DNA of 49,284 nucleotides from DASRIA01 sp035650255 (GCA_035650255.1 DASRIA010000089.1:1-49284); one strand, 5' to 3'; positions 31,518 to 39,893 are shown, numbered from the stretch's first letter. The notes: generated by a model not told the origin, from the letters alone. Numbers and translations are program-made.

Positions 31518-32507
31518 TCAGCCGGATCGCCGCTGCAGCCGCCGCATGCGCTTCGACATGAACTCGTTGCGCGGGACGGCCAGGCGGAACAGCACCTTCC
31601 GCGCGAACGCGCGGTTGCGGCACAGCCGCGAGCCGGCGTAGGCCGCGAACCGCGCTGCGGTCTCTGCGAACTCGGACCGCGGCGCGATCACGTTCATCGC
31701 CTCGAGCTGGCTGGTGTGGAGCGCGTGGTAGAAGGAGCTCGCGACGTTCAGGACGGGGTGCGGGAAGAGGTCGTAGCGCGACCAGTAGCCGGTGTCCCAG
31801 CGGTGCAGGTTCGCGGCGAGCACGTCCACGCCCTCCTGGAAGGCGCGCGCGGCGTCGGCGTCATCGAGCCCGGCGCCCACGTCGTACAGCCCCCACAGCG
31901 CGAAGATGCCGCCGTTGAGGACGTAGGAGGGAGGTGAGGTGGGGTACTCCTCCGGCCACGCGCGGCCCTCGAGCAGAGCCTGCACGCCGCCGGCGTCGCT
32001 GGGCAGCGCCATCGCCCGCACGGCACGACGCGCCGCCGCGGCGTAACGCTCGTCGCGCGTCTCCAGGTAGAGCCGGGTCAGCAGGCTGGCGCCCTCGCCC
32101 TGCGCCATCGCCGACGGCCAGCCGGCGGGCAGCTGGAAGGTCTTCGTGTAGGGGAGCCGGTTGAGCCACAGACCGTCTTGCGCGCCTCCGGCGCGCTGCT
32201 GTGAGAGCGCGTACTCGCCTACGTCCACGGCGTTCTGCAGCCACTGCTCGCCCTCTCCGGCGAGGTAGCGCTCGTAGGCGCCGATGCCCCACTGGTGCAC
32301 CCGCACCCACAGCCGGTCCTCCAGGCGGCCGAGCGACTCGTGCGGCCACACCGGCGCCTCGGCCTTGACGGTCAGGTCGATGTAGTAGCCGCGCACGCCG
32401 GCGGGCCCGAAACGGGTCCCCGCGGGCAGCGAGAAGCTGCGGGCGCTGGAGAAGAAGTCGGGGTAGCTGCGGCTGGGTTGGGTGGTGGAGGTCATCCGAC
32501 TGAACAT
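31518..32507 (-). CDS. D-glucuronyl C5-epimerase C-terminal domain-like protein
   Basis: The 329-residue product resembles the C-terminal alpha/alpha toroid domain of heparan sulfate/heparosan glucuronyl C5-epimerases. Visible features are YYIDLTVKAEAPVWP near the N-terminus, GLWLNRLPYTKTFQLPAGWPSAMAQGEG (aromatic-rich active-site strand, given in part), and SPPSYVLNGGIFALWGLYDV. In the animal enzyme, tyrosines in this region act in epimerisation. Whether this short bacterial form is active is not certain from sequence. ATG 32507 or 32495 may be used. It is the first gene of a two-gene unit with the deacetylase. Confidence 0.8.
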   Translation of the reverse strand: MFSRMTSTTQPSRSYPDFFSSARSFSLPAGTRFGPAGVRGYYIDLTVKAEAPVWPHESLGRLEDRLWVRVHQWGIGAYERYLAGEGEQWLQNAVDVGEYALSQQRAGGAQDGLWLNRLPYTKTFQLPAGWPSAMAQGEGASLLTRLYLETRDERYAAAARRAVRAMALPSDAGGVQALLEGRAWPEEYPTSPPSYVLNGGIFALWGLYDVGAGLDDADAARAFQEGVDVLAANLHRWDTGYWSRYDLFPHPVLNVASSFYHALHTSQLEAMNVIAPRSEFAETAARFAAYAGSRLCRNRAFARKVLFRLAVPRNEFMSKRMRRLQRRSG

Positions 32508-32612
32508 CGGGCGGGCTTCGCCCGCACACCAAAAAGTCCTGAGAGTCCGCCTATGGCGGCCTCTTCATGTACCTAAGATCGGCCGCCGGGGGCCGGGGCA
32601 TGATATTGGCGC

Positions 32613-33773
32613 ATGTCCTCCCCACCCACGGACGGCCGCCTGCGGGTGGTGACGCTGGTCGACCGCCTGGGCACCGGCGGCGCCGAGCGTCTCGCGATCC
32701 AGACCACTACCCGCCTCGACCCGGAGCGCTTCGACCGCACCCTGTGCGCCAGCCGGCGGTTCGACGTCGCCATGTCGAAGGCGCACGTCTCGAACGCGCT
32801 GGCCGACCTCGAGGCGGCGGGCGTGCGCGTGATGGGGCTGAAGCGCACCTCCGCGCGGCAGCTGTGGGCGTGGTGGCCGTTCTACCGCTTCCTGCGCCGG
32901 GAGCGCATCGACGTGCTGCACGCGCACAAGTTCGGCTCCAACCTGTGGGGGACGGTGATCGGGCGGCTGGCACGCGTGCCGGTGATCGTCGCCCACGAGC
33001 ACACGTGGTCGTTCGAGGGACAGCCGCTGCGCAGGTTCGGGGACCGGGAGGTGATCGCGCGCGGGTCCTCCGCCTTCATCGCGGTGTCGCGCGAGGACCG
33101 GCGCCGCATGATCGAGATCGAGGGCATCGACCCCGAGGACGTGATGTTCCTCCCGAATGGCATCCCGGCGCCGCCTCCGCCCACGGGCGCGGACGTGCGC
33201 GCCGAGCTCGGCATCTCACCGGATGCGCCGGTGATCGGGACGGTCAGCGTGATGCGGCCGCAGAAGGCTCTCGACGTGCTGCTGCGCGCGACCCGGAAGC
33301 TGGTGGGCGAGTTCCCCGCGCTGAAGGTCCTGATCGCCGGGGAGGGCGACATGCGTGAGGCGCTGGGTGAGCTGACCGAGGAGCTCGGCATCGGCGACAA
33401 CGTGATGTTCCTGGGCGTGCGCACCGACGTACCCGACGTGCTGGCGGCGCTCGACATCGCCGTCAGCTCCTCCGACTTCGAGGGCAGCCCGCTGTCGGTG
33501 ATGGAGTACATGGAGGCCGCCCGCCCGGTCGTCGCGACCCGCGTGGGTGGCGTTCCCGACCTGATCGACGACGGTGTTCACGGCCTGCTCGTGGAGCGCC
33601 AGGACCCGGACGCGTTCGCCGCGGCGGTCGCCCGGCTGCTGCGCGACCCCGCCGGCGCGGCGGAGATGGGGCGGCGAGGCCAGGAGCGCCGCCGCGCCGA
33701 GTTCGACATCGACGTGATGGTGAAGCGGCTGGAGCAGCTCTACACGGAGCTCAGGGCGAAAGCCCGGCGATGA
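32613..33773 (+). CDS. Glycosyltransferase family 4 (GT-B fold)
   Basis: The 386-residue product starts at ATG 32613 (RLRVVTLVDRLGTGGAERLA, with the typical GGAE loop). It shows VLHAHKFGSNLWG, IGTVSVMRPQKALDVLLRAT, LIAGEGDMREALGELTEELG and the donor motif SSDFEGSPLSVMEYMEAARPV. No Shine-Dalgarno sequence precedes the start. The 3' end overlaps the convergent dehydrogenase gene by 23 bases. It is divergent from the epimerase/deacetylase unit, so a shared promoter region (32508-32612) may control all three. Confidence 0.93.
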   Translation: MSSPPTDGRLRVVTLVDRLGTGGAERLAIQTTTRLDPERFDRTLCASRRFDVAMSKAHVSNALADLEAAGVRVMGLKRTSARQLWAWWPFYRFLRRERIDVLHAHKFGSNLWGTVIGRLARVPVIVAHEHTWSFEGQPLRRFGDREVIARGSSAFIAVSREDRRRMIEIEGIDPEDVMFLPNGIPAPPPPTGADVRAELGISPDAPVIGTVSVMRPQKALDVLLRATRKLVGEFPALKVLIAGEGDMREALGELTEELGIGDNVMFLGVRTDVPDVLAALDIAVSSSDFEGSPLSVMEYMEAARPVVATRVGGVPDLIDDGVHGLLVERQDPDAFAAAVARLLRDPAGAAEMGRRGQERRRAEFDIDVMVKRLEQLYTELRAKARR

Positions 33774-34830
33774 CCGCGTCGGTCACCTCCGACGTGGATG
33801 CAGCCGTGGGATCGTCGCGCGACGCCTTCAGGTCGTAGGTCACGCGGTCGTCCGCGATCACCGCGGCGATCGCGGCTTCGAGCCGCGCGGCCGCATCCTC
33901 CTCGCCGACATGACGCAGGAGGAGCACGCCCGACAGCATCAGCGCGAACGGGTTGGCGCGGTTCTGTCCCGCCCGGCGCGGGGCGGAGCCGTGCACCGCC
34001 TCGAACACCGCAGCGTCGTCACCGACGTTGGCGCCGGGTGCCATCCCGAGCCCGCCGACCAGGCCGGCGGCGACGTCGGACAGGATGTCGCCGTACATGA
34101 TGGGCGCCAGCAGCACGTCGCACTCCTCGGGATGTGACACGAGCTGGTGGCACACGCTGTCGACCAGCCGGTCGTCGAACTCGATGTCCGGAAAGCCGGC
34201 CGCGACCTCGCGGCAGGCCGCCAGGAACACTCCATCCGTGTGCCGCATGACCGTCGCCTTGTGCACAGCGGTCACCTTGCGCCGCTCGTTGGCGCGGGCG
34301 TACTCGAACGCGCGCAGCGCCACGCGGGCGGAGGCAGGCCCGGACAGAGGCTTGAGCGAGATGCCGGCCGCGGGCGAGATCTCCACGCCGCGCGTCTCCC
34401 GCACGAGCTCCCGCAGCGTCTGCGCGGCATCCTCGTCGGGGGCGAACTCGATCCCCGCGTAGAGGTCCTCCAGGTTCATGCGCACCACGACGACGTCGGC
34501 TCCCGGGAACGGCGTCCGCACGCCCGGGTAGTGCTTGCTCGGCCGGATCCCCGCGTAGAGGTCGAGCTCGTTGCGCAGGGCGATGTTCAGCGAGCGGAAG
34601 CCCTTGCCCGCCGGCGTCGCGGTCGGGCCCTTCAGCGCCAGCCCGCGCTCCCGCACCGAGGCGATCGTGCGCTCGAGCAGCGGCGGCCCCTCGCGGGCGT
34701 AGGACTCGGCGCCGATGTCCTGTAGGTCCCACTCGAACGGCACGCCGGTGGCCTCGAGCGCGCGCCGGGCGGCGGCACAGACCTCGGGCCCGATCCCGTC
34801 CCCGGGAATCAGCGTCACGCGGTGGGTCAC
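33751..34830 (-). CDS. Isocitrate/isopropylmalate dehydrogenase family protein
   Basis: The 359-residue product from GTG 34830 has the family start VTLIPGDGIGPEV, the NAD-domain segment RNELDLYAGIRPSKHYPGV, the catalytic KVTAVHKATVMRHTDGVF, the metal-site helix LLAPIMYGDILSDVAAGLVG and EAVHGSAPRRAG near the C-terminus. The HGSAP and MYGDI patterns are closest to NAD-dependent isocitrate dehydrogenases of the small homo-oligomeric type, but substrate choice cannot be fixed by eye. A TTG at 34839 is an alternative start. TACCTT lies seven bases before the GTG and no ribosome site is seen, so the message may be leaderless. Confidence 0.88.
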   Translation of the reverse strand: MTHRVTLIPGDGIGPEVCAAARRALEATGVPFEWDLQDIGAESYAREGPPLLERTIASVRERGLALKGPTATPAGKGFRSLNIALRNELDLYAGIRPSKHYPGVRTPFPGADVVVVRMNLEDLYAGIEFAPDEDAAQTLRELVRETRGVEISPAAGISLKPLSGPASARVALRAFEYARANERRKVTAVHKATVMRHTDGVFLAACREVAAGFPDIEFDDRLVDSVCHQLVSHPEECDVLLAPIMYGDILSDVAAGLVGGLGMAPGANVGDDAAVFEAVHGSAPRRAGQNRANPFALMLSGVLLLRHVGEEDAAARLEAAIAAVIADDRVTYDLKASRDDPTAASTSEVTDAVIAGLSP

Positions 34831-35014
34831 GGTCCACAAGGTACGGCCCGATACGGGGGAATCCTCTACCCTGAAGCGGCACAGGATGGCCCCCCGAGCA
34901 GGCGCCGCACCAGGTCTCTCCGCATGGAAATGACCGTCTGCACCCCTCCGCCCTCAAGTGTTCGCGCACGGATGGCGAAACAAGACGGGTACGGCGTCAA
35001 ATGGAGGTTTTCAG

Positions 35015-35743
35015 ATGGTTGGTAAGCCGCAGTCAGCCGAGATGCACCCCGGTCCCGGGTTTCGCCTGAAGTACGACTTCGAGCGCCCGGACCCGGAGAC
35101 GGTCTCGGGATTGAGCCGGCATCAGACGCCGGACATCTCGGACCTGATGAACAGGCTCTACGCGATGGAGCCGGAGATCAGGAACATGACCGACCCCGAC
35201 CTGCGGCTGGTGGGCCCGGCTCTCACGGTCAAGGTCTACCCCGGCGACAACCTGATGGTCCACAAGGCCCTCGACGTCGCGCAGCCCGGCGACGTGGTCG
35301 TCGTCGACACCAGCTCGTCGTCGCTGACCGCCGTGCTCGGAGACCTCGTCTGCACCAAGGCGCGGCACCGCGGCATCGCGGGCTTCATCGTGGACGGCCT
35401 GATCCGCGACCTCCCGGCGATCCGCCGGCTCGGCGACTTCCCGGTGTTCGCGCGGGACGTGACGCCGAAGGGCCCGCTGCACCGCGGCCCCGGCGAGATC
35501 GGCCACCCGATCTCCTGTGGCGGCATCGTCGTGAACCCCGGTGACGTGATCGTCGCCGACCTGAACGGTGTCGTCGTCGTGCCGCGGGACATCTCGGACG
35601 AGCTCCTGATGCGCCTCGACTCGAAGGCCGCGAAGGAATCGGACTACGTCTCGGCCGTCGCGCGGGGAGAGTTCAACAACGACTGGGTCGACGCGATGCT
35701 CGAGGCGAGCGGCGTCGAGGTACGCCAGCCGGCCAAGCAATAG
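35015..35743 (+). CDS. RraA-family / 4-hydroxy-4-methyl-2-oxoglutarate aldolase-like protein
   Basis: ATG 35015 with GGAGG eight bases upstream gives 242 residues. The fold family is shown by LVGPALTVKVYPGDNLMVHK, PGDVVVVDTSSSS, and AGFIVDGLIRDLPAI, which includes the Gly-x3-Arg-Asp residues that bind metal and substrate in the aldolases, followed by VNPGDVIVADLNGVVVVPRD. Members act as aldolases/decarboxylases of 2-oxo acids or as RNase E inhibitors; the D-G-x-x-R-D motif favours the enzyme role. It precedes an ATP-grasp ligase by 46 bases and probably shares its transcript. Confidence 0.88.
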   Translation: MVGKPQSAEMHPGPGFRLKYDFERPDPETVSGLSRHQTPDISDLMNRLYAMEPEIRNMTDPDLRLVGPALTVKVYPGDNLMVHKALDVAQPGDVVVVDTSSSSLTAVLGDLVCTKARHRGIAGFIVDGLIRDLPAIRRLGDFPVFARDVTPKGPLHRGPGEIGHPISCGGIVVNPGDVIVADLNGVVVVPRDISDELLMRLDSKAAKESDYVSAVARGEFNNDWVDAMLEASGVEVRQPAKQ

Positions 35744-35789
35744 CCGCTCCGGCGGTTTCGGGAGCGGAAGCGCAGGGCAAGGAGCGCTA

Positions 35790-37055
35790 ATGGCCAAGGT
35801 CGCACCCCGGCACGTAGGCCGGGCTCGTCCGCGTCGCACTCCGCTGCTCACCGGGAAGGCTCCGCCCGCCGTGATCCTGGGCGGCGGTGGCACGGCGCTG
35901 CCCGTGGCGCGCAGCCTGGGCGATGCCGGAGTTCCCGTCTATGCGCTCGGAAGCCAGGGCGACCCGGTGCGACACTCGCGCCGCTGCACGCAGTTCGTCA
36001 CCCTCGGGCGCGAGCCCGGCATGCAGGAGCGCTGGCTCGAGTGGCTCCGCAGCGCACCTCCGGGCTCGGTCGTGCTCCCCTGCGAGGACGAGGGCCTCGA
36101 CCTGATCGCCCGCAACCGCGACGTGCTGCTCGACCTCGGGCTCGTGCCGTTCGAGGCCAGGGACGAAGTGCTGCTCGCGATGCTGGACAAGCACGAGACA
36201 TACCGGCTGTGCCAGCAGCTCGGCATCGAGGCGCCGCTCAGCTTCCGCGTGCACACCGACGAGGACATCGCGCATGCGCTGGAGCGGCTGTCCTACCCGT
36301 GTGCGCTGAAGCCGGTGCACTCGCACGAGTTCGTCCGCCACTTCCCCGGCATGAAGGCCTTCGAGGTCGATTCGGACGAGGAGGCGCGGAGCGCGCTCTC
36401 ACGGACGGTCTCGCTGGGGATCGAGATGATCGCGACGGAGATCATCCCCGGCGCCGACGACCAGTTCTTCTCCTACTACTCGTACATCGACGACGAGGGC
36501 CATCCGCTCCTGCACGTGACCAAGCGCAAGCTGCGCCAGTACCCGGTCCACTTCGGGTCCGGGTGCTTCCACACGATGACCTGGGACCCGGAGGCAGCCG
36601 AGCTCGGCCTGCGCTTCTTCGAGGGCGTCGGCCTGCGCGGACTGGGCAACGTCGAGTTCAAGCGCGACTCGCGCGACGGCCGGCTGAAGCTGATCGAGTG
36701 CAACCACCGCTTCACGGCGGCCACCGGCCTGCTGCGCGCGGCCGGCGCCGACCTGCCGCTGTTCGTCTACAACAAGCTCACGGACCGGCCCCTGCCGCGG
36801 ACCGAGGGCTACGACACGGATCTCACGATGTGGTACCCGATGCGCGACGTGCGCGCGTTCCTGGCGTATCGCCGGAACGGCGAGATGACCTTCCGGACCT
36901 GGCTGCGCAGCATCAGGCGCCGCCACTACTACCCGGTCGGAAGCCTGTCGGACACGCGGCCCGCGCTGGTGAACCTCCTGCGGGTGTTCAGCCGCCTGCG
37001 CAGCCTGTTCGGCCGCACGCGCGCGAAGCGCCGCGTGGCCAGCAACGGGTTCTAG
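35790..37055 (+). CDS. Stand-alone ATP-grasp carboxylate-amine ligase-like protein
   Basis: The product is 421 residues with an AAGGAGC ribosome site. The pre-ATP-grasp part (about 30-110) starts PAVILGGGGTALPVARSLGDAG, then the ATP-grasp domain (about 125-315) shows LLAMLDKHETYRLCQQLGI, YPCALKPVHSHEF (ATP-binding Lys), IPGADDQFFSYYSYID and the metal-binding region LRGLGNVEFKRDSRDGRLKLIECNHRF (given in two parts around residues 284-310). It should join a carboxylate to an amine or another nucleophile with ATP. The C-terminus is basic and may sit at the membrane. Similar proteins occur in polysaccharide and lipid clusters; the substrate is unknown. Confidence 0.82.
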   Translation: MAKVAPRHVGRARPRRTPLLTGKAPPAVILGGGGTALPVARSLGDAGVPVYALGSQGDPVRHSRRCTQFVTLGREPGMQERWLEWLRSAPPGSVVLPCEDEGLDLIARNRDVLLDLGLVPFEARDEVLLAMLDKHETYRLCQQLGIEAPLSFRVHTDEDIAHALERLSYPCALKPVHSHEFVRHFPGMKAFEVDSDEEARSALSRTVSLGIEMIATEIIPGADDQFFSYYSYIDDEGHPLLHVTKRKLRQYPVHFGSGCFHTMTWDPEAAELGLRFFEGVGLRGLGNVEFKRDSRDGRLKLIECNHRFTAATGLLRAAGADLPLFVYNKLTDRPLPRTEGYDTDLTMWYPMRDVRAFLAYRRNGEMTFRTWLRSIRRRHYYPVGSLSDTRPALVNLLRVFSRLRSLFGRTRAKRRVASNGF

Positions 37056-37187
37056 GGCGCGGTCAGCACTTCAGCCCGCCGGGGCCGGGGATGACGGCGC
37101 GTTCCCCTGCCCGCCCGGGCCGGGCCGGTGCTCGCATGGGCCCGTCAAGGTGTTGGGTTGCGGTCGGCTCGGCCATACTGGACAGCG

Positions 37188-37601
37188 ATGTCAAAGGAGA
37201 ACGTGGAGCTGGTCAGAGGCCTCTTCACCGCGGCCGCGCGCATGGACAAGCAGGCGTTGCTGGCCGCGCTGCCCGCGGCGATCGTGCAGGTGTGCGATCC
37301 CGACATCGAGTGGGTCGAGCCCGGCCGCGTGGACGGACGCGTGTACCGCGGGCACGAGGGCGTGCGGGAGTCTTGGGAGCGGTGGCTCGACCAGTGGGGG
37401 GATTACGAGCTCGAGGCCGAGCGCATCGTCGACTGCGGTGACGACGTCCTGGTGATCTTCAGCGAACGCGGCCGGGGTGCGGCGAGCGGGGCGACGGTGG
37501 CCGCGCGTAACTTCATGGTGCTCACGTTCCGCGACGGCAAGCTGGTGCGCTACCGGGAGTTCTACGACGAGGCTGCGGCGCGCGAAGCCGCCGGGCTATA
37601 G
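37188..37601 (+). CDS. SnoaL-like / NTF2-fold protein
   Basis: The 137-residue product from ATG 37188 (MSKENVELVRGLFTAAARMD) has the small alpha+beta cone fold pattern of the SnoaL-like family: DIEWVEPGRVDGRVYRGHEGVRE, then ELEAERIVDCGDDVLVIFSERG and FRDGKLVRYREFYDEAAAREAAGL at the C-terminus. Functions in this family range from isomerases to non-enzymatic stress proteins, so none is assigned. CATACT ends eight bases before the ATG and no ribosome site is seen, compatible with leaderless translation. Confidence 0.82.
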   Translation: MSKENVELVRGLFTAAARMDKQALLAALPAAIVQVCDPDIEWVEPGRVDGRVYRGHEGVRESWERWLDQWGDYELEAERIVDCGDDVLVIFSERGRGAASGATVAARNFMVLTFRDGKLVRYREFYDEAAAREAAGL

Positions 37602-37686
37602 AGCGAACTTTCCCTCCTGACACCCACCTGTCGGGTGCGAAACGCGAAGGTTCAGTCGCAGCACACAGCGGCGCCAGAACCACCAC

Positions 37687-37721
37687 GGCGGTCCGCGGGC
37701 TCATCGCCCCCGGACCGCCGC
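37687..37721. terminator. GC-rich hairpin between convergent genes
   Basis: CGGCGGTCCG (37687-37696) and CGGACCGCCG (37712-37721) form a perfect 10-bp stem. It lies in the 174-bp gap between convergent stops at 37601 and 37776 and probably ends transcription from the left. Confidence 0.55.
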
Positions 37722-37742
37722 TCGCTGCTCGAAGAGTTGCTC

Positions 37743-37776
37743 CCGGAATTCGCGGCTAAGCGAATTCCGGTTTCTT
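37743..37776. terminator. Intrinsic terminator, perfect 11-bp stem
   Basis: CCGGAATTCGC (37743-37753), loop GGCTAA, GCGAATTCCGG (37760-37770), then TTTCTT on the plus strand. On the minus strand the hairpin directly follows the oxygenase stop. This is the clearest intrinsic terminator in the window and can serve both directions. Confidence 0.75.
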
Positions 37777-38753
37777 CAGTTGATCAGGTCGAGCACGCCG
37801 CGCTCGGCCAGGCGCTTGACCGCCGTCTGCACCTGGTCGGGGCTCACGCCGTCGTTCTGCAGCTGCTCGGCGACGCCCTGGACGGACTGGCCGTTCAGGT
37901 TCTGGAGGACCTTCAGGTCCACGTCCTCCAGCGGCACCGGCGGGGCGTCCCACACCTCGGCGACCCGGGTGTGGTCCCAGAGGCGGCTGAACTGCTCCGT
38001 CACGGACTCGAAGCGCCGCGCCAGCACCGGCTTCGCGGTCACGAGCTGGCCGTTGCCGTTCTGCACCAGCTTCATCGTCTCCTCGCGGCGCCGGTCGGTC
38101 GAGGGGTCCTCGCCGAGCGGGTCCGAGTTGAAGTCGTTCAGCTTCAGGTACAGGTTGCGTGCGTTGGACGCGTTGTGGCGCACGTGCCAGATCGCGGAGC
38201 CCTCGAACATGACCACGTCGCCGCCAGTGTCGTGGATCTCCACCCGCTCAGCGCCCTTCACGATGTTCTCGGGGCGCTCCTCGAGCGGCAGCTCCTTGCG
38301 CATGTGCGTCGAGATGTTGAACGGCGTCCGCCCGCGGTCCGTGAACGGGTACAGCACGAGGTAGGAGTTCTCCGGGATCGTGATCGACAGGCCCATCGAG
38401 ACCTGCGACGCGAACCGGTCCTTGTGCGGCGCCGGCTCGGCCGGGACGTCGTCGTTGTAGGCCTTGATGTGGCGCTCGGAGAGCGTCATGCCCTCGCGGT
38501 TCAGCCCGCAGACGGCCGCGACCGAGTCGAACAGCTCGTCCGGGAAGTTCGTCGCCTCCGGGAACTCGTACAGCGCCTGCTGCTTGTTGCCGCCGATCGT
38601 CGCGCCCTCGACCTTGTGGGCGCCGAACTCGCGATCGACGAAGTCCTTCAGCGCCTGGTGGAACTCGGGGCTCTGCCCGTTCTTGATGTGGACCCAGCCG
38701 TGCTCTGCGTAGTGCTCGGCGTAGTCGGCCGGATCGAAGTTGAACACCTTCAT
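37776..38753 (-). CDS. Putative Fe(II)/2-oxoglutarate-type oxygenase with C-terminal helical domain
   Basis: The family is not firmly recognised. In the 325-residue product, H110 and D112 (PAPHKDRF) with a distal His at 190 or 193 (IWHVRHNAS) and an Arg at about 199 (NARNLYLKL) fit the metal and 2-oxoglutarate ligands of a double-stranded beta-helix oxygenase. The intervening strands (SQVSMGLSITIPENSYLVLYP; HDTGGDVVMFEGSAIWH) support that fold. Residues about 270-325 (PLEDVDLKVLQNLNGQSVQG, then a second helical part ending VLDLIN) look like a winged-helix or carrier-binding module. The start overlaps no gene but sits nine bases after the ATP-grasp stop, with AAGGAG spanning that stop. Confidence 0.65.
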   Translation of the reverse strand: MKVFNFDPADYAEHYAEHGWVHIKNGQSPEFHQALKDFVDREFGAHKVEGATIGGNKQQALYEFPEATNFPDELFDSVAAVCGLNREGMTLSERHIKAYNDDVPAEPAPHKDRFASQVSMGLSITIPENSYLVLYPFTDRGRTPFNISTHMRKELPLEERPENIVKGAERVEIHDTGGDVVMFEGSAIWHVRHNASNARNLYLKLNDFNSDPLGEDPSTDRRREETMKLVQNGNGQLVTAKPVLARRFESVTEQFSRLWDHTRVAEVWDAPPVPLEDVDLKVLQNLNGQSVQGVAEQLQNDGVSPDQVQTAVKRLAERGVLDLIN

Positions 38754-38762
38754 GGCTTGTAC

Positions 38763-39890
38763 CTATCTCCTTGGCTCTTCGAGCAGTCTCCGCAGGATCG
38801 GGACCGCTACGCGGGTGGCATTTCCTTGATCGGCGACCTGATAGTGGTAGTGAAGCCCGGGAGTCCCGTTGACCTCGATTATCACGCCGCCTGACTCCTT
38901 TAGTGATCGGCTCAAATCGGTGGTTATTAAGTCCACTCCGGCCAAGCGCACACCCACTTGCGCTGCAGCAGAGCGGGCTTGCTCGACCAGCTCGGGGGCC
39001 ACGGGCTCCCGCACGGTCTCGTTGTCCTCGATCCGGTTCTGGCTGGTGACGGTCTTGACGGCGACGGTCTCGCCCTCGGGCAGCACCGACCGCAGCGAGA
39101 GGCCCGCCGCCTCCAGCGCGAACAGGCAGTCCAGATCGACGCGCAGGATCGGCATCGAGACCGGGTGAGCGGGATCGAGGCGCGAGGCGTTCTCGGCCGC
39201 GATCAGCTCGCGGATCGTGCTGCGCCCGTCGCCGGTCACGCGCGGGGGGCGGCGGCGCACCGCGTCCAGCAGCTCGCCGTCGCAGAACAGGAAGCGGTAC
39301 ATGTCGCCGTCGGCCTGGCGTTCGATCAGCAGGCGCCGCGACACCCGCGCGCCGCGCAGGCGCGCGCGCAGCAGCTGGTCGCGGGTCCGCACGCCCGTCG
39401 TGGTGCCGGAGCCCGAGGCGCCGCCGGTCGGCTTCACGACGCACGCGGCGTCGGCCTGGGCCAGGAAGTCGAGCGCGCCGTCGAGGCGCGAGGCATCGAA
39501 CTCGTGGTGCGCGGGCAGCGGGAGGCCGGCCTCGGTGAGGAGCTCGTGCACCGCGAGCTTGTCGAGCGCCAGCCGCAGCGTGACGGCGTCGTCGAGCGGC
39601 ACCCAGTGGCGCCACACGCGCGCCCTGGAACCGTTCGCGCGCAGCTCGAAGAACTCACCCGTGATGACAGACAGCTCGGCCCCCACCTCGTCCGCGGCCT
39701 CCTGCCAGATCACGCGGTAGGCGGACTTGCCCGGGTCGGAGGCGAGCGTCGTCAGCCGCTCCTCTTCGCGCCGGCGCTGAAGCGCGTAGCGCACGCCGGT
39801 CGAGCGCAGCATGTCGAGCCGCACGCCCAGCTCCCGGCCGGGCCGTCCGGCCGAGTTGAGCGCACCGATCAGTCGAGTGAGGACGCCCAT
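38763..39890 (-). CDS. ATP-grasp ligase related to cyanophycin synthetase
   Basis: The 375-residue product contains an ATP-grasp domain of the cyanophycin synthetase/glutathione synthetase type (about 105-370): LALDKLAVHELLTEAGLPLP, ACVVKPTGGASGSGTTTGVR (glycine-rich ATP loop), RLLIERQADGDMYRFLFCDG, RRPPRVTGDGRSTIRELI and the metal site VDLITTDLSRSL / VIIEVNGTPGLHYHY. It lacks the Mur-ligase-like half of true cyanophycin synthetase, so it should make one amide bond type only. The last ~65 codons use codons that are rare elsewhere here (TTA, ATA, CTA, TCA). It is the third gene of the Wzc-Wzy operon. Confidence 0.8.
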   Translation of the reverse strand: MGVLTRLIGALNSAGRPGRELGVRLDMLRSTGVRYALQRRREEERLTTLASDPGKSAYRVIWQEAADEVGAELSVITGEFFELRANGSRARVWRHWVPLDDAVTLRLALDKLAVHELLTEAGLPLPAHHEFDASRLDGALDFLAQADAACVVKPTGGASGSGTTTGVRTRDQLLRARLRGARVSRRLLIERQADGDMYRFLFCDGELLDAVRRRPPRVTGDGRSTIRELIAAENASRLDPAHPVSMPILRVDLDCLFALEAAGLSLRSVLPEGETVAVKTVTSQNRIEDNETVREPVAPELVEQARSAAAQVGVRLAGVDLITTDLSRSLKESGGVIIEVNGTPGLHYHYQVADQGNATRVAVPILRRLLEEPRR

Positions 39891-39893
39891 CGC

